Assembly: GCF_023698535.1 (NCBI RefSeq)
Contig: NZ_JALJCL010000001.1
Span: forward strand, 124,001-188,000
Origin: Halorientalis regularis
GTDB taxonomy: Archaea; Halobacteriota; Halobacteria; Halobacteriales; Haloarculaceae
Direction of reading: 5' to 3'
Length of the DNA: 64,000 bases
Part shown: positions 26,495 to 36,400 of the stretch, piece by piece
How positions within the stretch are numbered: position 1 is the first letter of the stretch
How the letters are laid out: each line of letters opens with the position of its first letter
The notes under the pieces: model-generated
What the model was told of the DNA's origin: nothing
The model's database searches: none
The model's input: the letters and a program-made list of their open reading frames with translations, nothing else
Position numbers and translations under genes: made by a program

Positions 26495-28450
26495 GTGACC
26501 GACAGCGACGAGTCCGACGGCACCGACACGACGGACGAGGAGACGCATCCCGACGGTGACCGACCGGCCAGCGACACCACGCTCGACGCCGAGACGTTCG
26601 CCGACGTGGTCCAGGAGATCGGGCGGCCCGTCGTCACCGCAAGCCACGTCGCGCAGGCGCTGGACTGGACCCAAGACGAGGCCAGCACCGCCCTCGACGC
26701 GCTGGCAGAGGAGCGTGCGGTCGACCGACTCGACGTGTCGGCCGACCCCGTAGTCTGGTACCCGACCGACTGGTCGCGGCTGGTCGAGCGCGAGCGCGTG
26801 ATACTCTTCCCGGGTCGCCGCGAGATCGTCGTCGACCACCCGACGCAGTTCACGCGGGCGCAACTCTCGCAGTTCGCCCACCTCGTCGACACCACCCATC
26901 GCGGCGGGTACCTGTACGAACTCCGCCGGGAGGACATCTGGGGCGCGCCCTACGAAGAGTTCGACGACCTGCTCGGCACCGTCAGGGACGTACTACCCGA
27001 ACGGTCGCCCGACCTGGAGGAGTGGATCGAAGACCAGTGGAAACGCGCCCACCGGTTCACCCTCCGGACCCACGAGGACGGCTACGTCGTCCTCGAAGCC
27101 GCCACGGACGCGCTGATGGGCAACGTCGCCCGCGAGAAACTCGACGAGGGACAGCTCCGGGCAGCCATCTCCGACACGGAGAGCTGGGTCGCCGAGGAAG
27201 CGGTCGCCGAGGTCAAGCGGACCCTCTACGAGGCGGGCTATCCGGTGCAGGACGAACGGGATCTGGACACCGGCGAAGCGCTCGACCTCGATCTGGACCT
27301 CGATCTCCGGGACTACCAGCACGAGTGGGTGAGCGAGTTCATGGAGTCCAAATCCGGCGTGCTGGTGGGGCCGCCCGGCGCGGGCAAGACCGTCGCGGCG
27401 CTGGGCATCCTGGCCCGCGTCGGCGGCGAGTCGCTGATCCTCGTCCCGAGCCGCGAACTCGCCAGCCAGTGGCACGAGGAGATCCTCGCGCGGACGACGC
27501 TGACCGAGGAGCAGGTCGGCGAGTACCACGGCGGCGAGAAGACCATCGCGCCAGTGACCATCGCCACCTACCAGACCGCAGGGATGGATCGGCACCGACA
27601 GCTGTTCGACAGCCGCGAGTGGGGGCTGGTGATCTACGACGAGGTCCACCACATTCCAGCCGCCGTCGCGCGACGGAGTGTGGACCTCCAGACCAAGCAC
27701 CGCCTCGGACTCTCCTCCTCACCCGTCCGCGAGGACGACAAGGAGGAGGAGATCTACACGCTGATCGGCCCGCCCATCGGAACGGACTGGGACGCGCTGT
27801 TCGAGGCCGGCTTCGTCGCCGAACCGGAGGTCGAGATCCGGTACGTCCCCTGGGTCGACGAGGACGCGCGCAACCAGTACGTCAGTTCCGACGGCCACGA
27901 GCGCCGACAGCTGGCGGCGTCGAACCCGGCGAAGGTGGCGGAAACGCGCTACATTCTCTCCCGCCATCCCGAGAAGAAAGCGCTCGTCTTCTGTGACTAC
28001 CTCGATCAGGGGCGGGAGCTGTCGGCCGCCCTCGACGTGCCCTTCGTCAGCGGCGAGATGCCACACAGCCAGCGCGAGCGGTTCCTCGACGAGTTCCGGC
28101 GGAGCGACCGCGACACGCTGATCGTCTCCCGGGTCGGCGACGAGGGGATCGACCTCCCCGACGCCGAGCTGGCAGTCGTCGCCTCCGGGCTGGGCGGCTC
28201 CCGCCGGCAGGGTGCCCAGCGTGCCGGACGGACCATGCGCCCGGAAGGCAAATCGCTGGTCTACGTGCTGGCCACGCGCGGGAGCCGCGAGGAGGACTTC
28301 GCGCAACGCCGGATGCGCCACCTCTCGTCGAAGGGCGTCCGCGTCTCCGAAGCCGAAGCGGAGGCGGTCACCGACGACGACGGCGACGCGGCCGATGGAG
28401 ACACGACTGATGGCGACGCGGCCGGCGACGGCGAGGACAGCAGTCGCTGA
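26495..28450 (+). CDS. XPB/Rad25-type DEAD/DEAH helicase
   Basis: The 651-residue superfamily 2 helicase has a winged-helix-like N-terminal part (ASHVAQALDW). The motor follows: Walker A GPPGAGKTVAA near residue 292, DEVH box IYDEVHHIP near 378, motif III LGLSSSPVR, and C-terminal motifs RVGDEGIDLP and GAQRAGRTMR. Archaeal XPB acts in nucleotide excision repair or transcription. The start is taken as GTG 26495 (VTDSDESDGTD), giving an acidic N-terminus; the frame upstream has basic, non-haloarchaeal composition. The acidic C-terminal tail is a salt adaptation. Confidence 0.88.
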   Translation: MTDSDESDGTDTTDEETHPDGDRPASDTTLDAETFADVVQEIGRPVVTASHVAQALDWTQDEASTALDALAEERAVDRLDVSADPVVWYPTDWSRLVERERVILFPGRREIVVDHPTQFTRAQLSQFAHLVDTTHRGGYLYELRREDIWGAPYEEFDDLLGTVRDVLPERSPDLEEWIEDQWKRAHRFTLRTHEDGYVVLEAATDALMGNVAREKLDEGQLRAAISDTESWVAEEAVAEVKRTLYEAGYPVQDERDLDTGEALDLDLDLDLRDYQHEWVSEFMESKSGVLVGPPGAGKTVAALGILARVGGESLILVPSRELASQWHEEILARTTLTEEQVGEYHGGEKTIAPVTIATYQTAGMDRHRQLFDSREWGLVIYDEVHHIPAAVARRSVDLQTKHRLGLSSSPVREDDKEEEIYTLIGPPIGTDWDALFEAGFVAEPEVEIRYVPWVDEDARNQYVSSDGHERRQLAASNPAKVAETRYILSRHPEKKALVFCDYLDQGRELSAALDVPFVSGEMPHSQRERFLDEFRRSDRDTLIVSRVGDEGIDLPDAELAVVASGLGGSRRQGAQRAGRTMRPEGKSLVYVLATRGSREEDFAQRRMRHLSSKGVRVSEAEAEAVTDDDGDAADGDTTDGDAAGDGEDSSR

Positions 28451-28480
28451 TCGGTCGAGGCGGCACGAAGGGAGAATCGG

Positions 28481-28714
28481 TTACTGCGTCGGGCGGATCG
28501 GCGGGTTGACGAACAGCGCGTCCAGCAGCGCGAGCGCGCTGACCGCCGACGCGCCGACGAGCGTCGTCCGGAACGGCACCGACAGCAGGTGGCCGAGGAC
28601 GACACTCAGTATGAACACCACCGGAATGAACGCGAGTACGAGATCGTACCGCGACAGCGAGTCGAACGTCTGGAATCCGATACGATCCGAGCGAGCGTTG
28701 TCACTCCGGGGCAT
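28481..28714 (-). CDS. Small two-helix membrane protein
   Basis: The 77-residue protein (MPRSDNARSD) has two hydrophobic helices, about residues 25-47 and 52-68, and ends NPPIRPTQ. It is convergent with the helicase gene and is of the common anonymous haloarchaeal type. An ATG three codons upstream is an equal choice. No function suggested. Confidence 0.6.
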   Translation of the reverse strand: MPRSDNARSDRIGFQTFDSLSRYDLVLAFIPVVFILSVVLGHLLSVPFRTTLVGASAVSALALLDALFVNPPIRPTQ

Positions 28715-29036
28715 GCGTGTCACCCCCTTCAGTCGTACCTACCACACAATCCCACTAAAATCTTACTCCGATACAGTTCAGTGAACACACTTCGAACGGC
28801 AGTAGCGGTTCGGAAAATTATTCAAAAATAATATCGGGTACGTATTCGTCCCACCGGCTCGATTGCGTCGTGGCACCGTCGACGCGCTGAACCGGTCGTT
28901 CACGCGTAGTTCCGATGGGCGCCCCCACGACGAGTCCGCGGGCCTGACGGTCGTGGTCACCATGGCCAACGGCGTGACCGTGCGTTGAGTCGGCGGGTTC
29001 CACAAGGCACAGGGCGTCGCGGCCGTAACGCCGGGT
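28715..29036. other. Intergenic region with an AT-rich centre, no recognised gene
   Basis: The 322 bases between two divergent small genes hold an AT-rich core (about 28740-28850, including a run of AAATTATTCAAAAATAAT). GC-rich sequence with only very short open frames on the + strand follows. A minus-strand open frame spans 28818-29252, but its left half matches nothing recognised and its right half is the complement of the 29037 gene. Promoters for both neighbours should lie here. Confidence 0.5.
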
Positions 29037-29240
29037 ATGGACGAATCCGGAAGCAGGCCCGTGGAGGGCCAGCGAGTGCGCACCACACTCGACGGTGCGG
29101 ACGTGCGAGGGACCGTCGAGTCGGTGACGTACACGCCGAAGAAGGGGAACCTGATCGCGAAAGTGAGGCTCGACGAGCCGGGGCCGGACGGGCAATCGGC
29201 ACTGGCTGTCGCCGTCGAAGACCTCGCCGAACTCGACTAG
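29037..29240 (+). CDS. Small basic/acidic mixed protein, unknown
   Basis: The 67-residue frame MDESGSRPVE has a beta-rich look: GQRVRTTLDG, RGTVESVTYT, NLIAKVRLDEPG. This is consistent with a small SH3-like or OB-like barrel and no signal. The stop overlaps the stop of the MutS-like gene tail-to-tail by four bases. It is not a family I can name. Confidence 0.5.
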   Translation: MDESGSRPVEGQRVRTTLDGADVRGTVESVTYTPKKGNLIAKVRLDEPGPDGQSALAVAVEDLAELD

Positions 29241-30993
29241 TTCTGTGACCACTTGGCGTCGGCCAGCGTCCGCTGGACCGCTTCCTGCCCGACCGCGGTG
29301 GCCAGCGTCTCGAACCCGGCGCGTTCCTTGCGGTCGTCGGCGTTGGCGACGAGTCGCGAGACGATGAACTCCGGCGTGGACTTCCCCACAGTGCCGAACC
29401 TCGGCTGGTAGTCCACCGAGAGGTCCAGGTCGGGGGTCAGCCCCTCGGCGAAGATGCCGTCGGTCCGGGCCTCGTCGGGGAGGGGTTCGAGGTCGTCGGC
29501 GAGGTGGGTGACGAACACGCCCAGCGCGTCCTCATCGACGGTCAGCGTCACCAGCCCGTGCAAGAGGTCGGCGGCGCTTCCCGGTTCGGTGATGGCCTCG
29601 AACTCGTCGACGAGCATCAGCGTCCGACCCTCGTCGGTGAGCGGCGGCACGACGGTCTGGAGCGTCGACTCCAGCACGCCCGCGTTGAAACTGGCGTGGC
29701 GGCGGTGGAACACGATCACGTCCACGATACCGACCTCGGCGGCCTCGGCCGGAACCGGCAATCCCATCTGAGCGAGCAGTTGTACCTGACAGAGCGTCTC
29801 CAGCAGGGTCGTCTTCCCCCCGCTGTTGGCTCCTGTGAGGACGGCCACGCGGTCGCCGGCCGGTGGCGCGGAGGCAGACGAAACGTCCAGGTCGTGGTCG
29901 CCGACGGCGTAGTCGACGGGCTGGACGGTCACGTCGGCCGCCTGCAGGTCGAGATTCCGCGCGCCACGGACGGCGACGGTCTCGCGGTCCTCGACGAAGG
30001 CCGGCCGGGTGAGGTCGTAGGCATCGGCGAAGCGAGCCAGCGAGACGTACAGCGCCGCGTCGTCGACGGCGGCGACGGCGGCGTCGATATCCTCGCGGGC
30101 GTCTTCGATGGCACCCTCCAGCTCGGCGACGATCTCGGCCTCGCGTTCCTCGACCGTGGTCCGACGGTCGTCGGCCAGGTTCCGGAGGCTCTCGCCGACG
30201 AAGCCGGCCGCGTCGGTGGCGTCGCCCGGCATCGCCTCCCTGATCGCGGCCGCTGGGACGGCGGTCTCGTCGGTGACGTGACGGCGGAACGCTTCGCGGA
30301 ACTCGTCGGCCCGCGGGCGCTCCCCTGGACAGCCTCCACGACCGCGCTCTGGTTGGCGGCGAGTTCGTCGACGGCGGCGTACTGGTCGCGCAACTCGTCG
30401 AGGCGGTCGTCGACACCCCGGTCGACGCTGCCGTCACCCAGTGCGGCCAGCGCGTCGGCGGCGTCGGCCAGCGCGTCGCGGTCCAGGTCGGCCACGCGGT
30501 CGAAGACGCCGCCGCTGACGCCCAGGTCGAGCAGTTCCACCGCGGTCTCGACCGCCGAGCGGTCGCCACCGCTGACGCTGTCGTGGGCCTGGAAGGCCTC
30601 GACGACGGCCTCCCGGTCGCCTTCGGAGAGCGCGGTCCAGGCGTCGACGGCCGCGAGGACGGTATCGAGGCGCTCCGTCATCGCCTCGCGGTCGCGCAGG
30701 GGTGTCAACACGCGGATGCGGTCCTCGGCGTGGCGCGTGACGGCGAACTGGCTGGCCAGGTCGAGGAGCGACTTGTACACGTCCCGCGTGTCGCGGGTCG
30801 CGAGGACAGCCATCCCCTCGCCGCCGTTGGCGCGCCGGAGAATCCGGGTGGCCCGCCCCCGGCCGAGTCCAGCGTCCATCAGCGCACGGCTGTCGGCGCT
30901 CTCGATGGCCTCGATGGCCGCCGCTTCGCCGATACTGTCGGCAAGCACCGCCTTCGTCTTGGGCCCGACGCCCCAGTACTCCTCCAGTCGCAT
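29237..30993 (-). pseudogene. MutS-related ATPase with N-terminal HhH region, interrupted by a one-base frameshift
   Basis: Two frames together encode one protein of about 585 residues. The 5' frame (from ATG 30993, MRLEEYWGVG) holds helix-hairpin-helix-like repeats (GVGPKTKAVL, GLGRGRATRI) and a helical core. The 3' frame holds the MutS-type ATPase with Walker A TGANSGGKTTLL and Walker B LMLVDEFEAI. They join at the G run complementary to 30322-30325: adding one G restores continuous reading (VQG then ERPRADEF). Such archaeal MutS2/MutS5-like proteins bind DNA structures. Real mutation and sequencing error are both possible. Confidence 0.85.
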
Positions 30994-31038
30994 ACCCCCG
31001 GCCAGACACGGCGCGGTCTTAGTGGTTCGGAAACCCGG

Positions 31039-31518
31039 CTACTCCAGCAGTTTCCGTGTCTGCCCATGACGGTACCGGAACATCGGTTCCATCCCGACGA
31101 CCGCCAGCGGTGAGATAGCCCGGCCGAGTTGGCCCAGCGGAAGTTCGTACTCGACGCTGTCGAAGACGAGGGTCCCGTCGCCGTCGGCGAAGAACTTGTG
31201 TGTATGTTCCCACTCGGCGAAGGGACCACCGTCCATCGTGTCGCGGAACATCGCCGACCCGTCGCGTTCCTCGCGTTCGGCGATGACCGAGGTCCACTCT
31301 TGCCGGGGACCGACGCCGAAGGGGCGAACCGACGACTCGATCCGCGACCCGGTCTCGAGTATTCCCGGATCGGGGTCGCCGTCGGGCCCGGTGACCGACT
31401 CGACCTCCAGGTTCATCCAGCCGGGCGTCAACGCTTCCAGACCCGTCACCCGGGAGTGAAAGTCCCACACCTCGTCGAACGGCGCATCGACCCGGACTGT
31501 TCGCTGGTACTGAGACAC
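31039..31518 (-). CDS. SRPBCC (START/Bet v1-like) protein
   Basis: The 159-residue protein begins (V)SQYQRTVRVDAPFDEVWDFH, the standard opening of haloarchaeal SRPBCC ligand-binding proteins. Later segments include LEALTPGWMN and WEHTHKFF. The GTG at 31518 is preferred; an ATG at 31584 would add 22 residues not typical of the family. It probably binds a hydrophobic small molecule; no partner gene is evident. Confidence 0.82.
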   Translation of the reverse strand: MSQYQRTVRVDAPFDEVWDFHSRVTGLEALTPGWMNLEVESVTGPDGDPDPGILETGSRIESSVRPFGVGPRQEWTSVIAEREERDGSAMFRDTMDGGPFAEWEHTHKFFADGDGTLVFDSVEYELPLGQLGRAISPLAVVGMEPMFRYRHGQTRKLLE

Positions 31519-31675
31519 GAACGCGTTAGGGCCAGCACGGGTAAAACTCCGGCGTTCGAGGAGATCACCGGTGCATCGAACCACGGCTACCGAAGACTGG
31601 TCGAAAAGTCGACCACTCCGCCCGAACCCTGAGAGCCGGCACTATCCGACGCTCGCTGCCTATCCCGAGTGCCGC

Positions 31676-31684
31676 AATTTTAAC
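31676..31684 (+). promoter_or_regulatory. Probable TATA element of the Tat lipoprotein gene
   Basis: AATTTTAAC lies 25-33 bases before the ATG at 31709, with a second AT-rich stretch just after it. Spacing suits a leaderless transcript. Confidence 0.45.
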
Positions 31685-31708
31685 TGTAAGACATATTTTG
31701 TGTCCGAC

Positions 31709-32689
31709 ATGGATCGACGACAGTTCGTCAGGGCTGCTGGCACGGCGGGGACACTGGCGACGACGTCGCTGGCAGGGTGTCTCGGCGGCGTTTTGAACGG
31801 TGTCACCGGTGGCGGGGGGAGCGTCAGCGAGGGTGAACCCGCAGCGTACAACGCGTGGATCGGGGCCAGTACGACGGACGGGGGCGGTGGCATAGACGTG
31901 TCCTCGGCCAGCGGGTCGATACTCAGACGAGACTGGGGGTCGGCCCAGGAGAACCAGCGCATCCAGGACGATGCGCTCGCGATGTCCGTCACGGAGTGGG
32001 CCGTTCCCATCGGCTGGCTCTCCCAGGCCCTGAATCCCGAGGGAATCGCCAAACCGACCGCCGACGGGTCGAACACGGACCGCTTCACCCTCGTCAACGG
32101 GACGCGCGTGTTCGAGGGAGACTACGACCCGGCCGAAATCCGACAGATACAGGAGCGAAACGCGAACCAGAGCGAGACCTACGAGGGATACACGCTGTAC
32201 ATCGACGGCGAATCGACGACAGCAGTCTCGGCGGAGGCCGTGCTGTACGTGAGCGACGGGGCGGCCGGCGTCGACGACGCGACAGCGCGAATCGAGGCGA
32301 CAATCGACGCCGCCACGGACGAGCGTACCCGGTTCGCCGCCGAATACGAGGCGTACGACGAACTCCAGTCCGCACTCCCGGTCCGGGGGTACAGTGGTGT
32401 CGAATTCGACCCGGATGGTGGCGTCCTCGAGGGCGACTCCGAGCGCGAGTTCACGACGTTGCAGGATACCGACCTGGATCCGGACGTACTCGGGTTCGCC
32501 GGCAGTGCGAGCATCGACGAAGACGACATGACCGCATCGGTCGCCCTGCGTTATCCCAGCTCTGACGCGGTCGACGACCGCGAGACCATCGAGTCCGAGC
32601 TGGGACAGGAAGCCGACAAGCGAGCCATCGAGATCGACGGTCCACTCGTAATCGCTGAGGGAGAGTACCGGGATCTCTCGGAGGACTAG
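31709..32689 (+). CDS. Tat-exported lipoprotein of unknown function (DUF6517-like)
   Basis: The 326-residue protein starts [12 protein letters not shown]: a twin-arginine signal with lipobox SLAGC (Cys about residue 26), so it is folded before export and lipid-anchored outside. The mature part is acidic and built of several alternating alpha-beta stretches. It resembles the haloarchaeal DUF6517 lipoproteins; no catalytic motif is seen. Its stop overlaps that of glutamate dehydrogenase tail-to-tail. Confidence 0.8.
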   Translation: MDRRQFVRAAGTAGTLATTSLAGCLGGVLNGVTGGGGSVSEGEPAAYNAWIGASTTDGGGGIDVSSASGSILRRDWGSAQENQRIQDDALAMSVTEWAVPIGWLSQALNPEGIAKPTADGSNTDRFTLVNGTRVFEGDYDPAEIRQIQERNANQSETYEGYTLYIDGESTTAVSAEAVLYVSDGAAGVDDATARIEATIDAATDERTRFAAEYEAYDELQSALPVRGYSGVEFDPDGGVLEGDSEREFTTLQDTDLDPDVLGFAGSASIDEDDMTASVALRYPSSDAVDDRETIESELGQEADKRAIEIDGPLVIAEGEYRDLSED

Positions 32690-33945
32690 GGGAAGACGCC
32701 CGCCTCGTCGGCGGCGTCGGCGACGCGTTCGATGGCGGTGACGTAGGCCGCAGTCCGGTAGTTAGGAACGTCGGTTTCTTCGTAGGTATCGGTAAGGGTG
32801 TCGAAAGCCTCGGTGATGACCCGTTCGAGTTCCTCGTTGACGCGCTGTTCGGTCCAGTAGAACCGCTGGCGGTTCTGCACCCACTCGAAGTACGAGACCG
32901 TGACACCGCCCGCGTTGGCGAGGATGTCGGGGAACACCGCCACGTCGCGGTCTGTCAACACGTCGTCGGCGTCGGGCGTCAGCGGTCCGTTCGCGGCCTC
33001 GACGATCACGTCGGCACTGACCCGCTGGGCGATCTCCTGGTCGATGGCGTTTTCCAGCGCGGCGGGGATCAACAGGTCCACGTCCATCGTCAGCAGTTCC
33101 TCGTTGGTCAGTTCCTCGCTGGCACTGGGGTAGCCGGAGAGCCGGCCAGTCTCTCCTTTGTGGTCCTTGGCGTCGGCCACGTCGAGGCCGTCGGGCTGAT
33201 GGATCGCACCACTGGAGTCGGAGACGGCGACGACGTTCGCGCCGAGTTCCTCGTCGATCAGCCGGGCGGCGACCGACCCGGCGTTGCCGAAGCCCTGCAC
33301 GGCGACGGTCGCTTCCGAGGCCGACTTCCCGAGGTACTCGAACACCTCCCGAGCGGTGAGCATCACCGAGCGACCGGTCGCCTCGACCCGGCCAGCGCTT
33401 CCCCCGCTGGTCGGGGCCTTCCCCGTCACCGTCCCCGGTGCCGTGGTGTTTTCGAGGGTCTCGTAAGTGTCTTTGATCCAGTTCATCTCCCGCTGGCCAG
33501 TGTTCACGTCCGGGGCGGGAATATCCTGATCCGGGCCGATCAGCGGCCGGAGTTCGTTGGCGTAGGACCGTGTGACTCGTTCCAGTTCCGACAGCGAGTA
33601 CTCGCGCGGGTCGATCACGATACCGCCTTTCCCGCCGCCGTAGGGGATGTCGACGGTCGCACACTTGTACACCATCCACCCGGAGAGCGCCTTGACCTCG
33701 TCACGGCTGACGTTTGGATGGTACCGGATACCCCCCTTGTAGGGGCCACGGTCGCCGTTGAACTGCGACCGAAAAGCGGTGAACACCTCGATAGACCCGT
33801 CGTCCATCTCGACCGAGAGGGTGGTCTCGAGGACGCGCTCGGGCCGTTTCAGCCGTTCGAGCGCGTCGGAACCCACGTCGACGTAGGCGGCCGCGTCGTC
33901 GATCTGCTCCTGCAGACTCTCGAACGGGTTTACGTCGCCAGACAT
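32686..33945 (-). CDS. Glutamate dehydrogenase (Glu/Leu/Phe/Val family)
   Basis: The 419-residue hexameric-type enzyme interconverts glutamate and 2-oxoglutarate plus ammonia. Substrate lysines are visible: Lys70 in [10 protein letters not shown], Lys94 in MVYKCA, and catalytic Lys106 in PYGGGKGG. The nucleotide fold starts at AVQGFGNAG near residue 218. It links nitrogen assimilation to the TCA cycle and supplies or removes glutamate, the entry compound of the methylaspartate cycle. An AT-rich promoter lies 65 bases upstream. Confidence 0.93.
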   Translation of the reverse strand: MSGDVNPFESLQEQIDDAAAYVDVGSDALERLKRPERVLETTLSVEMDDGSIEVFTAFRSQFNGDRGPYKGGIRYHPNVSRDEVKALSGWMVYKCATVDIPYGGGKGGIVIDPREYSLSELERVTRSYANELRPLIGPDQDIPAPDVNTGQREMNWIKDTYETLENTTAPGTVTGKAPTSGGSAGRVEATGRSVMLTAREVFEYLGKSASEATVAVQGFGNAGSVAARLIDEELGANVVAVSDSSGAIHQPDGLDVADAKDHKGETGRLSGYPSASEELTNEELLTMDVDLLIPAALENAIDQEIAQRVSADVIVEAANGPLTPDADDVLTDRDVAVFPDILANAGGVTVSYFEWVQNRQRFYWTEQRVNEELERVITEAFDTLTDTYEETDVPNYRTAAYVTAIERVADAADEAGVFP

Positions 33946-34008
33946 GCCAGATCCCTCGACCGTTTCGATAGTAAACGTTGCGGTGTTATTATCATGTGGA
34001 AGAATTAA

Positions 34009-34020
34009 TATTATATAAGG
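34009..34020 (-). promoter_or_regulatory. Probable TATA element upstream of glutamate dehydrogenase
   Basis: A TATTATATAAGG run on the + strand (CCTTATATAATA on the gene's strand) lies about 65-75 bases before ATG 33945, in a short AT-rich gap next to the end of the CitE-like gene. This implies a leader of about 40 bases. It is the strongest TATA-like match seen in the window. Confidence 0.5.
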
Positions 34021-34024
34021 TACG

Positions 34025-34876
34025 CTACCGCTTCCCCGCTGCGCGGGCGCGCTCGAGTATCTGTTCGGCCTGGGCGATCAGGGGCGCGTCGATCATCTCG
34101 TCGTCGACGCGGAACACGCCCCGGCCCTCGGCATCGGCCTCGTCTCTGGCTGCCAGCACGCGCTCGGCCCAGTCGATGCGCTCCTCGCTCGGGGTGAACG
34201 CATCGTTGATGATCGGCACCTGTGCGGGGTGGATCGCCATCTTCCCGTCGAATCCCAGCTGGACCGTGAACTCGGCGGCCGATTCCAGCCCTTCGGCATC
34301 GTCAACGTCGACGTGGATTGTATCGAGTGCGTCGATCCCGGCGGCCGCGGCAGCGAGGACGATCTGCTCGCGGGCGTGGAGCACTTCGACCCCCTCTTCG
34401 GTTCGCGTCGCGCCGATGTCGGCGGCGAGGTCCTCCGCCCCGATGGCGACGGCCTCCACGCGGTCGGCCGCAGCGATCTCCTGGGCGTGGAGGACGCCCG
34501 CCGCCGACTCGATCAGCGCGATTACGGGGACGTCGACGCCGTGTTCGTCGAGCAGGTCGACGACGCGTTCGAGACCCGCCGCGTCGCCGACTTTCGGCAC
34601 CATCACGGCGTCGACGGCCGTCGAATCGGCCAGCGCAGTGGTAACGTCGGCGTCGACCACTGTCCCCGGCGGATTGACGCGAACCCAGACCGAACAGTCG
34701 GGGTCGAACTCCGGATCGGTGAGAACCTCGTGGATAGCCTCCCGGGCCGTGGGTTTCTGGCTGGGTGCGACCGCGTCTTCTAGGTCGAGCACGACGGCGT
34801 CGGCCCCGGAACCGGGCGCTTTCCGCATGAGGTCCGGCTGGTCACCGGGGGAGAACAGGACGCTTCTGCGAGCCAT
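34025..34876 (-). CDS. HpcH/HpaI-type CoA-ester lyase (CitE-like)
   Basis: The 283-residue TIM-barrel lyase resembles citrate lyase beta subunit and malyl-CoA/citramalyl-CoA lyases. Visible are [10 protein letters not shown] at the start, [11 protein letters not shown] (CoA/metal site), ALIESAAGV with the metal-binding glutamate, and [10 protein letters not shown]. In haloarchaea, relatives split beta-methylmalyl-CoA and malyl-CoA in the methylaspartate cycle. It is divergent from a MaoC hydratase with 91 bases between, supporting a joint pathway. ATG 34876 ([11 protein letters not shown]) is the family start. Confidence 0.85.
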   Translation of the reverse strand: MARRSVLFSPGDQPDLMRKAPGSGADAVVLDLEDAVAPSQKPTAREAIHEVLTDPEFDPDCSVWVRVNPPGTVVDADVTTALADSTAVDAVMVPKVGDAAGLERVVDLLDEHGVDVPVIALIESAAGVLHAQEIAAADRVEAVAIGAEDLAADIGATRTEEGVEVLHAREQIVLAAAAAGIDALDTIHVDVDDAEGLESAAEFTVQLGFDGKMAIHPAQVPIINDAFTPSEERIDWAERVLAARDEADAEGRGVFRVDDEMIDAPLIAQAEQILERARAAGKR

Positions 34877-34967
34877 ATCCGGGCGTGTGTGCCCAGCCGT
34901 AAGTCCGTTCCCCACGCCGAATCGACCCGGCGTCACCGTTATTGGCTCCGGGGACGACGAGGCGGCC

Positions 34968-35423
34968 ATGACTGGTCTGTATTACGAAGACTTCGAGGTC
35001 GGGGAGACGATCCGCCACGAGAAACGCCGGACGATCTCCGAGAGCGACAACCAGCGGTTCTGTGACATGACGATGAATCAGCAACCGCTCCACCTCGATT
35101 CGGCGTTCGCCGCCGAGACGGACTTCGGCGAGCGGATCGTCAACGGCCTCCTGACGATGAGCCTCGCCGTCGGCCTGACGATCCCCGACACGACCGACGG
35201 GACCATCGTCGCGAACCTGTCGTACGACAACGTGGAACATCCGGCCCCGGTCTACCACGGCGACACGATCCGGGCCCAGTCGACTGTCACGGACAAACGC
35301 GAGACCAGCGACGGCGACCGTGGGGTCGTGACGATGCACGTCGAGGCGTTCGTCGTCGGCGAAGAGGAGCGACTGGTCTGTGAGTTCGACCGGACGGCGC
35401 TCTCGCTGAAGCGACCTGACTGA
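34968..35423 (+). CDS. MaoC-like (R)-specific enoyl-CoA hydratase
   Basis: The 151-residue hot-dog-fold protein contains the hydratase region FCDMTMNQQPLHLD (Asp/His pair) and IVNGLLTMSLAVG. It hydrates an unsaturated acyl-CoA. Divergence from the CitE-like lyase suggests mesaconyl-CoA or a similar branched substrate, but this is inference. The start ATG 34968 gives MTGLYYEDFEVGE, the standard opening; a long upstream frame is antisense to the lyase gene and was rejected. Confidence 0.87.
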   Translation: MTGLYYEDFEVGETIRHEKRRTISESDNQRFCDMTMNQQPLHLDSAFAAETDFGERIVNGLLTMSLAVGLTIPDTTDGTIVANLSYDNVEHPAPVYHGDTIRAQSTVTDKRETSDGDRGVVTMHVEAFVVGEEERLVCEFDRTALSLKRPD

Positions 35424-35528
35424 CCGCGGCGGCAGGCGCGCCCCTCTCACAGCGGGGTCTGGAGTCGAACTGGCGGGAATCAACGAGTGTAACGACCGAT
35501 TACGAGAGGGAGAAGTCCACCAAAAGTT

Positions 35529-35537
35529 GATTTACTA
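35529..35537 (+). promoter_or_regulatory. Probable TATA element of the CAP-domain gene
   Basis: GATTTACTA lies 23-31 bases before the ATG at 35560. Spacing fits a leaderless transcript. Confidence 0.4.
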
Positions 35538-35559
35538 GGTCGGTAATGGGACACATAGT

Positions 35560-36297
35560 ATGGTGAACAAGGCGGCGTTGTCGGTGCTTGGCGTCATCGT
35601 TCTCGTCTCGATGGGCGTGGGTGTCCTCATCGGGATGCAGATCGGTGGTGGCGGTGCCGGTACGACGGGCATGTCGACCCCGACACCGGGCGAGGGCACG
35701 GCACAGGGCCCGGGCGACGGTGAATCGAACCCTCGAGCGCAGACCACGATTCCCGGCGGAGAGATAGAGACCGTCCAGCCACCTGAAGAGGAGCAGACGA
35801 TTCCCGCCAGACGATTCGAGAGACGGGAGATCAACACGGAGATCAAACGGTTGATCAACCAGCGCCGGACGAACCGGGACCTGTCGGACCTGATCACCGA
35901 CGGGCAGGTCACGGACAAGCTCGACACAATGGCACGCAACCACAGCGTGGCGATGGCTGACGAAGGGCGCGTCAGCCACGCTATCGACGGAATATTTAGT
36001 AAGGAACGGTACAAACGTGCCGGACTCTATTCGTCCTGTCAGTTCAATTCTAATCCCGGGACGTACGTCGTCAACGCGGATGGTAACCAACTCGAAGTGA
36101 TCGGGCACGTCGTCGCCGGCCGAACCCACGATGGGGAGTTCCTGGCGACCGAGAAGGAAGTCGCACGAGCGATTGTCGACGCCTGGTTCTCGGGGATCAC
36201 TCGGAACCGCCTGCTCTACGAGAACGCCAATCAGATCGGCATCGGTGTCGAAGTCACCCAGAGCGGAGACGTCTACGTGACTGGGAACCTCTGCTAG
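35560..36297 (+). CDS. CAP (SCP/PR1-like) domain protein with N-terminal membrane anchor
   Basis: The 245-residue protein has an N-terminal hydrophobic helix (about residues 5-27) followed by a Gly/Thr/Pro-rich linker. A CAP domain from about residue 90 follows: NQRRTNRDL, MARNHSVAMADEG, SHAIDG, and a final segment GIGVEVTQSGDVYVTGNLC. It should sit on the outer face of the membrane. Only two cysteines are visible (SSCQF and terminal C), possibly a disulfide. The role of archaeal CAP proteins is unknown. Confidence 0.84.
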   Translation: MVNKAALSVLGVIVLVSMGVGVLIGMQIGGGGAGTTGMSTPTPGEGTAQGPGDGESNPRAQTTIPGGEIETVQPPEEEQTIPARRFERREINTEIKRLINQRRTNRDLSDLITDGQVTDKLDTMARNHSVAMADEGRVSHAIDGIFSKERYKRAGLYSSCQFNSNPGTYVVNADGNQLEVIGHVVAGRTHDGEFLATEKEVARAIVDAWFSGITRNRLLYENANQIGIGVEVTQSGDVYVTGNLC

Positions 36298-36400
36298 CTC
36301 CGCAACCGATCTCTTTCGGTCCCGTCTTCTCGTCCCGAGTCATCGGCAAGACTTGCGATAGCGTTATATGTTACCGACACACATACTACGAGCGAGAACG

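Noticed and set aside
28818-29252. Minus-strand frame of 144 codons across 29037-29240
   Set aside because: Its first half is the complement of a better candidate gene and its second half shows no recognised sequence.
29504-31069. 521-codon plus-strand frame over the MutS-like gene
   Set aside because: Antisense shadow; it does not explain the frameshift in the real gene and has a Ser/Arg-rich low-complexity C-terminal half.
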